From Mucidula mucida (taxonomy: Eukaryota > Basidiomycota > Agaricomycetes > Agaricales > Physalacriaceae): a DNA stretch of 16,129 bases. The DNA lies in the NCBI GenBank assembly GCA_015501055.1, contig JADNYV010000769.1, positions 1-16,129 on the forward strand, read 5' to 3'. The notes under the pieces were generated by a model, which made no database searches, had not been told where the DNA came from, and saw only the letters and a list, made by a program, of their open reading frames with translations. Made by a program: the position numbers and the translations under genes. Below, piece by piece: positions 9,635 to 16,129 of the stretch (position 1 is the stretch's first letter; each line of letters opens with the position of its first letter).

Positions 9635-10456
9635 GCCAATAATCCCATCGTTCTGGGACGCATTTCATTCATTCTAACACTCGCTGCCCCTCCGCCCGAC
9701 ACAGATGAGGGAGTCGTGGTGCTAGAACTCTTCCAAGTTTTGTCAGAGCGCGACCCGGTGTTTGGCATGCCAGTCCTCATGTGTCGTGATGGAGAGAAAA
9801 CTTACCTCATTGTGCCATCAAAGGTGAGTCGCGGCAAATACCAATCCTGAACGAATGACAGACTGTTGACAGAACCTAAAATTCAAGTTTAATGTCCAAC
9901 ACAACTGTACGACAGCGAAATGTACTGCTTCCGGAGTGCGCAAGCGCAAACAGGAGCGACAAGACTCTGAAGTTACCGAGAATTTTATCGAACACCAGCC
10001 ATTGGACCGTTATTTTATCAACACGCATGCCTTTCACAATGCGCACCTCGTACGAGCGACGCTTCCCAGATCACTTACCGTACCACTTCCGATTGTGGAT
10101 GATCGCAAAGCGTTTCACTCAGAGCTCGCGTCACAATTACGCGCAACGGCCACCGTGAAGAAAGCCTCAAAAGAAGCAGCAGCAGGCACTCGGAACGAAA
10201 GCGCGGAGAAGGCAATACCGCCGGCCAACCAAAAGCAAAACAAGCACGAAAAAAGAAAGCAGCAGCACCTCAATCTGGGACTCGGTTAGTTATTCGACTG
10301 AAGCCAGCACAGGTCCAGGCGGCGATGAGGAAAGGAGCCGCCATTTTCGACAGTGGCGAAGAGGACAGTAGTTCCGATGACGAGGAGGATGATTGGTCTG
10401 GTAATGAAGTCGACGACGTAGATTTTGTCCTCGATATTAGCGACAGCGAGCTGTAG
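9635..10456 (+). pseudogene. C-terminal remnant of a repeat-family (probably transposon-associated) protein
   Basis: A continuous frame from 9635 (after a possible acceptor ACTCCAG) reads PIVLGRISFILTLAAPPPD, VVVLELFQVLSERDP and CRDGEKTYLIVPSK up to 9823. A clean 49-nt intron (9824-9872, AAAG|GTGAGT...GTTGACAG) joins it to NLKFKFNVQHNC...KC, QERQD, FIEHQPLDRYFINTHAFHNA, LVRATLPRSLTVPLP. The pattern QHNCxxxxC...QER...H...NxHxxHNAxLxRxxLPRSL resembles a C-terminal module I have seen repeatedly in mushroom genomes, probably carried by mobile elements; this was not checked. After about 10155 the frame ends at 10287, while the -1 frame continues GTRLVIRLKPAQVQ and an acidic tail (GEEDSSSDDEEDD...SDSEL) to a stop at 10456. 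No start codon or N-terminal part is present. The missing start and the frame change together suggest a decayed copy. A missed intron or sequencing error is the alternative for the frame change. Confidence 0.5.
9824..9872 (+). other. intron in the repeat-family remnant
   Basis: Donor AAAG|GTGAGT and acceptor GTTGACAG, 49 nt, phase 0 on both sides. Its good consensus shows that this part of the remnant has not decayed much. Confidence 0.55.
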
Positions 10457-11582
10457 TAGTACAAATGAGATGTTCTATAGAGTACACAAATCATAGGGTC
10501 TGCAGATATCGGAGACAACGAGGGAGATGGATGGCAAACCCATGGCCGACCTGTTTTCACACCATCCTGTCATCACATTTGAGGTAACATGGTGGGAGGA
10601 GAGAGAGAGGTGTGGTAGCCACATCGCCAGCAGCCATATGGACTCCGGGCAGAAGTCATATCAGATCCAGACCGATCATCACCTGTCTCCGCCCTTTTCT
10701 TTCCACCTCGATCACACCCGGAGGCACTTTGGCGGTGTATTTGCAGCACTGGTAGTCTAGTGGGCTACTTGCGGTCATGGTGTTTTCTTTGCGTAGATTT
10801 TTGTCCCTTCTCCGGCCTCCGCTCAATGTGTTGTACTTTTGTTACAGTGAGCTTTTCTTCAAGCCCAAGGGATGCGTTATTTAAGACCGTACTTTGAGGT
10901 AGACTAGCTGAGAGGTTGCCCGCCCCACTGAGCCCGCTGAACGGAAACAGAAACTTTTTTGCTTTGTCCGATAGTAACATATTCCTTCCTCGACAGTATA
11001 GCGTAGTATACCATGCTACCTGCGTAAAACCGTTGACATTCTGGAGTGTAGTACGCCCTGAATGGAAGATGGTCAAACTTGAATCAAGGACAGACAGATG
11101 AGAAAGTTAGCTCCCGTCATTGTCGAGTGCGAATTCAGACCCGCACCAAGCAGTCTTCCAATTAAGCTTGATCTCCACTGCCATCATAACAAATCTTGTA
11201 CGACTGCATTCATGGCACAGGTAGTCTAAGGGGGTTGTTACCTGCCACTGTGAATATAAGATAAGTTTCCGAATCTTTTGCACGTCAGGTTTGTGCAAAA
11301 GCATGGCCCGACCTTCTTGGCGCAAGCTTCCTCTTCTTTTGCGCCGTCTCTCGCCGCTCTCTTTCCCTTGAAAGCTCTTTTTACGGAGAATTATTCTTCA
11401 AGCAATACCTCAAGCGATCGGTATTTTAACGTGTGCTGGGCACATACTTCACCTGGCTGGACTATCCCACTACGGCCTGTAATACCTTTTTGCTTGTTCG
11501 AATGAATAAGTAGGACCCATTTGGTAGTATGTATACTATAAAATAGAGTGGCTACGAAGAACGTTGACATTCTGACCTAGAG
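10457..11582. other. intergenic region
   Basis: No ORF here has a coding look. A 103-codon minus-strand frame (10765-11076) and shorter ones show no motif, splice site or start context that supports them. A short GA tract (GAGAGAGAGAG) lies near 10599-10609. Confidence 0.45.
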
Positions 11583-11834
11583 TTACATTTGCACCCACAC
11601 TGCTCCAGAAAGTGGCATGATAGTCGTAATGTAATCAACGAACGACATCCATGCCCTGCTCGCTTCACGATGCGTCACTGTAGGCCAGATCCTGAAATTC
11701 AAAGGGTGGGATCCTGTCTTTTGCAGGGAGCTCATAGCTAGCGTGACTGCGCTCCCGGACAACATCAATCACGGCGGCGGCGGCGGGATGAGAAAGAGAG
11801 CGAGCTCTGCGTCGTTGTCGAAATCGTCCTCCAT
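11583..11834 (-). pseudogene. decayed coding fragment with a CGG-repeat frame break
   Basis: From an ATG at 11834 the minus strand reads MEDDFDNDAELALFLIPPPPP and stops within a (CCG)5 run. One frame over it continues VIDVVRERSHASYELPAKDR and IPPFEFQDLAYSDAS, then stops; a third frame gives RAWMSFVDYITTIMPLSGAVWVQM to a stop at 11583. Each piece has a protein-like composition, and the breaks lie at a trinucleotide repeat and near CATCGTGAAGC. The acidic start followed by ELAL loosely recalls the N-terminus of Harbinger-type transposases, but this is a weak impression. It may be noncoding by chance. Confidence 0.25.
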
Positions 11835-13946
11835 TCAACGAGTACAACGAGATTGAATCCGTCAATTTACGAGCCGCGCCGTGAAACTTAGTTTAATCCG
11901 CTGGTTATTGCCCGCTGAATCTCATTGTCACCGTAGATGATGAGTTGCTGTTCAAGATTAAGTATGGAGACCATGGATTCTGAGCCCAAACTCACGCGGC
12001 AGCGGCCAAAGCAACAGCAGGACGTAGGCTGGAAATATGGGCGATGCATAAAAGGGCGGTGCTACCAGCCACAACATCTTCTCCAGACCGTGTCGGGCGT
12101 TCTCGAATGCTTGGCGCACAGGCTGAGATGCATCTGTTGGGCGAGTCAGCTGCGTGATCTGGCACTGAGAGCATATGGTGGACGTACGAGAATAAACATG
12201 GCCTCGTCCGCTTTCAACAATTTGTTCGGGTGTGGAGTGCGTTTAAGCGCGAGCCTTATCGCGCGCGCATCGAGGCTCATGAATACCCGCCAAACTGACT
12301 TGACTCTAGCCACCATCCCGGGCGCGTCGCCAGCCCATTCCTCGGCTCCATCAGCACCCCACTCTTCCTGTGTTCCCGCACGCGCATGTCATATCGAATC
12401 TGTCGCGGCGTGAATAGAGGAGAAAGGGTGCGTACGAGGTTAAATGTCGAAGATCGCGACAGGCGCAAGCAAGGGCTTGGACGAGGTCGCCTACGACGTC
12501 GGCGCAGATACGTATTCCAGAGGAGACAAAGCAGGGAGCTGTTTCGCATAGATGAGTTGATGCGTTATCGATAGTAGGAGACGCACTATTTCTATCTTGT
12601 GCTGCCCAGCTTGGTAGTATCTGCTGCACCGTCGCGCGCGGTGATGTCCTAGTCGTTGCCCAGGGATATATTTCTTCCAGAGGCGCATATCGAGCGGTGA
12701 TGATGATGGCAGGAAGGAGAAACAAACGTGAACGATCGGCCTAACCTTTTCAGCTCTCCTCCCTCGGTACACAGAAGACTGCAAGAACTGTATGGAAACG
12801 GGCGAAATATGAGGCTGGTATTATGTGCACTGGCTTCAAGTATCTCGTGCAATCCCTTGGACTCATGACCGTACTGCAGATATTCGTTGGCTCTGGTTTC
12901 AAATATAGACCGCTCTTTACCATTGCATCCCGTACTTGCGCCCTCAAGGAGCCCACGCGGCGCCTGAGTCAACATCCTGGAGCGTGATCACTACGCTTCC
13001 CGTCGGTGGATCGATGGCCAGCTCAGCGCGTATGGCATCCGGAGGGCCTCTATCGATGAGAGTCCCCTCTTTCCTCCTACTGTCATGGCCAACTTCGACA
13101 TGGATGCTGGACTTGGACTGTCGCATGCATTAGGTGTACACTCCCAAGACTACATTGAAATGATTGACACGGACAGTGCAATTGTAGCGGCTACCAGTTG
13201 ACTCGAGCAACGCGACGCGCAAGACGTAGACTTACGATGTTAGCGCGCTGAAGGTATCCCCATTTCTCGCGACCACTTGTCGAGCTGCCCTGTCACGACA
13301 TCACCCTCCTTTAATTGATAGGGAAAGGCGCGGAAGAGAAACACAGCGATCACTTGGGCGGTGAGGGACCTCGCACTCGCGTCTACTGTACTAACGACCA
13401 AAACAATGTAACGCTTGTGCAACACCTCTCGAGTAATATCCTTCCCCATTCACGCCCGGAGCAGCATCCTTTAAGAATGACATCTCGATGAGTCTTGATC
13501 GATGCAAAGGGAGGATCAATTCCGAGCACAGGTGGATCAATGGCTATTACATGCTCTTGATGGAATACTTTGTCTTGGTTCTTGTTCACTGGCATATTTG
13601 GACTGAACGTATCCGTAGAAATTCAAAGTCAACTCCAGGCAACTGATCTAGCCTAATGATTGGACCAAGCGCACTACGTTCGTACCGTCGGGATGGATTT
13701 TCTCCACTGCGTCTTCTCAGTCTCTAATACCCACGGCGCGCAAACGTCACCCTCCCTACCCGTGCACACCGGGTAGTAGTACGCTCTCCTCATTTTTATG
13801 CTCACGCGCGATTTAGCCTTCGTCGTCAGGGAACAGGGAAGCGAGTTTGACGTAGTGGTTGAACGTTGCTCATGCCCAATCCTCTGTGAAATCTTTTTGT
13901 CAATACATGGTTACATGCAGATTTGGTTTGGACTCTTCACCACAGG
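11835..13946. other. region without a resolved gene; candidate minus-strand exons at 12280-13600
   Basis: From 11835 to 12280 nothing convincing is seen. Between 12280 and 13600 the minus strand has several partly overlapping frames with protein-like composition: MPVNKNQDKVFHQEHV (from 13595), ITREVLHKRYIVLVVSTVD (near 13440-13380), VGHDSRRKEGTLIDRG and ELAIDPPTGSVVITLQDVD (13126-12944), TRANEYLQYGHESKGLHEIL (near 12900) and DVVGDLVQALACACRDL (near 12510). GTAAGT at about 13234 and GTACGC at about 12436 could be donors. I could not join these into one consistent model and recognise no family. A 7-bp inverted repeat (CTACCCG...CGGGTAG) lies at 13756-13776. Confidence 0.25.
13845..13898 (+). 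repeat. direct repeat, copy 1 (upstream of the triplicated-motif gene)
   Basis: The first 30 bases, beginning GTTTGACGTAGTGG and ending CTCATG, match copy 2 at 14606 exactly. After a one-base gap the similarity continues through CCCARTCCTCT and a CTTTTT run. The element starts 102 bp before the ATG at 13947. It contains TGACGT, a CRE-like half site. Where copy 2 has a TATATAA, this copy reads TGTGAAAT. Confidence 0.8.
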
Positions 13947-14571
13947 ATGGACTTGTCTTCTGTCTTCATCGCCGCCTACGGGAGCGTTTACACTGCTCTC
14001 GGCCCATTGATGAATTCGGCGTCGTCGGCAGCCGCCCAACCACTTGCTCCTCTGTTGACGAGAGCGGCAACTCACGACGTGTCACAATAACCAATGCCCA
14101 GCCGATGGAGATTCCCAACCTTCCCGACGCGCAGGGTTCAAGTCGGCGTCCCTCCGCAAACGCCACAAATCCCAACGGATTCATCGACAAGAAAAAAGCG
14201 TACAAACGTGCGCAAGCCACTGCTGAGAGGGTTCAAGGCAACAGTCCCGTAAGTGTCTTTTGATGCGCATATCCGTGATCGTTTCGGACTCGTCTGATAG
14301 CCACCGTCAAGAGATGGATCTGGCAGCGCTCCCGTCAAGAAATGGATGTCGGCGGAAGAAGAAAAGATCAAATTGTATAACAGCGCAACGGCCAGAGTCA
14401 ACAGAACACAAGGTCAGGCTAGTGATTCGGTTTCCAATCCCGAAACCCCTCCACCCGTCTGCCAAGGCCAATGGGTATATGTCGGCTGTGGATGAAAAGG
14501 CGGCTCTAAGGAGATACCGAGAGGCAAAGAACGCTGTCGAGGTCACACAGAGCGTTGGATTTACCAAGTAG
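13947..14571 (+). CDS. small protein with three ~30-residue repeats, last copy frame-shifted
   Basis: Model: exon 13947-14078 (MDLSSVFIAAYGSVYTALGP..., Ala/Ser-rich), intron 14079-14134 (56 nt, GTGTCA...GCGCAG), exon 14135-14248, intron 14249-14300 (52 nt, GTAAGT...TGATAG), last exon from 14301. Three related units follow one another: GFIDKKKAYKRAQATAERVQG; KWMSAEEEKIKLYNSATARV then NRTQG; and GYMSAVDEKAALRRYREAKN then AVEVTQ. The shared pattern is an aromatic residue, then a small residue, a charged EK-type cluster, Leu/Tyr, Ala, Val and Gln. The third unit is in the +1 frame relative to the second: frame one stops after VYVGCG, while the +1 frame runs to the stop at 14571. This points to a one-base change near the Pro-coding C-rich stretch at 14446-14460, or to an unrecognised short intron. 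Similar AEEEK...QG units occur in other mushroom proteins as I recall; the function is unknown. Residues 1-30 may be a hydrophobic targeting segment. Confidence 0.45.
14249..14300 (+). other. intron in the triplicated-motif gene
   Basis: Donor CCC|GTAAGT and acceptor TCTGATAG, 52 nt, phase 0 at both ends. Removal joins the first and second repeat units (...VQGNSP to PPSRDGSGS) in frame. Confidence 0.55.
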
Positions 14572-16129
14572 GTTGGCCATCCCCCTCCTTTTGAGGCAGA
14601 AGCCCGTTTGACGTAGTGGTTGAACGTTGCTCATGGCCCAGTCCTCTATATAACCTTTTTCTCTTGCGCTTCGCACCGATCTTCCTCCTGTGGAGATGTT
14701 GGCGCGAGGTACTTCTCGTGAGCATCCTCGGTTATGGCACTCTGCCTCAAGCGACACTTTAGGCGTGGACTTCCCTGTTACCATCAGCTTTCTTAAGCAG
14801 CGGCGGAGGTAGTACAGCGGTTGGCTCACCTCCCGCCATAGCGAAGACATGGAGGTCAAGATGTATTTTTGAGGTTCATCTCTTCTGCAGCCTGTCAATG
14901 GTGCAAACGGGGACACACATCGTCTTTCCTCCGAGTTCTCTCAGCTGTGTCTTTTGATTTTTTCTGACTTGTCGCACCTCTAGTACTATTGCGCATTACT
15001 TTCTGAATTTCTATCGCTTACTCGGCCTAACGGTACATAGAGTGCATGTATGATGTCGGCTGATTTTTTCTTTTCAACTCATTTGTTCCAAGCATGAAAC
15101 AGTCTTCTCCTTTCTACCCCCACCACTGCATTCATCTTATCTATCCCACCTTCCCTCGTTACCCCCCGCCACTTGTCTGCTGGACAAAACACCGAACCGA
15201 ATTCTATTTTGGAGATTGATTTTTCTTCCTTTACCATGAACAAACACTCTTGAGCTATGAGCTGCAGAGAAAGAGGAGGTGAAGGGGAAGAGTCCGACGC
15301 GCTCCGGCAAACCCAGAGAAGAGCGCTCCTCGGAGTCTCAGACCTGTACCCGAGTCGCCCAACCTGATTTAGGCCTGTCACTTGCATCAAACAAGGAACA
15401 ATAGCTCAGCGGTTACTTTCCCAGTGGTTGAGATACGAAATTGTTTTTATTCACTCTGAATACCAAGGAGATGTGCAACTGTGGTACTCATTGCACCTTG
15501 CGCTTTTTCTTCCTTCCTCTGCTTAGTATCCGGCTTGGAAAGTCAGTCTTTTGGTATGCATGCTATTAGACTTGGGCAGGCCGAGGTGACTTAACGGTTA
15601 TATTGTCTGTGTAGGCGTAAGAAGCAAAGTTTTTGGCCATCAAGTATGTTCTCCATCCCGCGCGCCTGTTCAATTCCCGATTTTCAGGCAAGGGAGATTT
15701 TTGTTCAGTGTATACTTATGTATGAGATTCCCTATGTCTCTTTCCTTGGGTGCTGGCATGTGTCCGTCATCCGTCATCCTTGATAGCCGGCGCCCACTTC
15801 ATTCCTTGTTCCTTCGAGTTTGTTGGCAATAGCTTTTTCTCACTGAACTGAAATATTCTTCACAGTGCATGATAGTTGTCTGCCTTCTTCAAGGCCTGTA
15901 ATTCTGTCCGTTATGACCTCAAGGAATTTGTTGCCGATCTAACCTAGCAGTTACTCTGAAGTGCACATAAGTATTAGCCAATGCTGTTTTATTTTGGTAT
16001 CTAGGCTATCCATTGTGTGCTCAGCTGAGCCAGCGTCCTTCTCTAGTGTATTTTTATTCTGTGGTGGTCTTCCTCTCTGGTGATATGCCAGCAGCTGGAA
16101 ACTGAACCATAATTCCGCACCTTCATTGA
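14572..16129. other. intergenic region with two small ORFs
   Basis: The left end holds repeat copy 2. A 38-codon ORF at 14696-14812 (MLARGTSREHPRLW...) follows a TATATAA box by about 45 nt. A 36-codon ORF at 15257-15367 (MSCRERGGEGEESDALRQTQ...) lies after a CT/C-rich tract at 15108-15175. Neither shows a known motif. From 15400 to 16129 the sequence is T-rich with no open frame of interest. Confidence 0.4.
14606..14660 (+). repeat. direct repeat, copy 2 (downstream of the triplicated-motif gene)
   Basis: The second copy of the element at 13845, offset by 761 bp, starts 34 bases after the stop at 14571. It carries TCCTCTATATAACC, a good TATA box that copy 1 lacks, and is followed 90 bp after its start by an ATG at 14696. 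The small distance difference (102 versus 90 bp to the next ATG) suggests a duplicated promoter. Confidence 0.8.

Noticed and set aside
11937..12413. 158-codon plus-strand ORF
   Set aside because: Composition rich in Cys, Arg and Ser without hydrophobic periodicity or motif; minus-strand frames over part of it look equally or more protein-like.
13756..13776. Inverted repeat CTACCCG/CGGGTAG as a terminator or transposon end
   Set aside because: Only 7 bp with a 7-base loop and no partner elsewhere in the window; a chance palindrome of this size is expected.
14135..14146. tRNA B-box-like GGTTCAAGTC
   Set aside because: It lies in the second exon of the repeat gene, no A box is found upstream and the acceptor stem does not pair.
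15402..15415. tRNA A-box-like sequence TAGCTCAGCGGTTA
   Set aside because: No B box (GGTTCRANNCC) at the right distance and no cloverleaf stem pairs around it; at most a remnant of a tRNA-derived repeat.

Overview
The window looks like genomic DNA from a mushroom-forming basidiomycete (Agaricomycetes). The coding exons are interrupted by short introns (about 48-61 nt), several with a CTRAY-like branch site shortly before AG. The recognisable proteins (a BTB-type protein, a fungal 6-16-domain protein and a Ser/Pro-rich bZIP factor) are of kinds usual in that group. Spacers are long and there is no sign of operons. All identifications come from reading the sequence; no search was run.

Layout, left to right. 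(1) 1-802, plus strand: the 3' part of a BTB/POZ-like gene that starts before the window. (2) 1217-2087, minus strand, tail to tail with the first: a small membrane protein with an interferon-6-16-like C-terminal domain, whose last intron appears to be of the GC-AG class. (3) 3334-3905, minus: the three 3' exons of an unrecognised, probably conserved fungal protein; its 5' exon is not resolved. (4) 3906-7518: a long spacer with promoter-like TATA and CT-rich elements, a few tiny ORFs and a likely spliced leader carrying an upstream ORF. (5) 7519-9386, plus: a complete three-exon bZIP transcription factor of 586 aa, the best supported gene here. (6) 9635-10456, plus: the C-terminal part of a gene resembling a family repeated in mushroom genomes, with one clean intron but no start and one frame change, so probably a transposon-associated pseudogene. 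(7) 10457-13946: mostly spacer, with a small decayed coding fragment on the minus strand and an unresolved set of candidate minus-strand exons at 12280-13600. (8) 13947-14571, plus: a small gene with three copies of a roughly 30-residue motif, the last copy displaced by one base. A near-identical 55-bp element lies about 100 bp before its start and again just after its stop. (9) 14572-16129: spacer with two tiny ORFs and CT-rich stretches.

The genes do not form an evident pathway or cluster. The most interesting leads are the promoter-like direct repeat around the triplicated-motif gene, the GC-AG intron in the 6-16 gene, the spliced upstream ORF before the bZIP gene, and the frameshifted repeat-family remnant just downstream of it.
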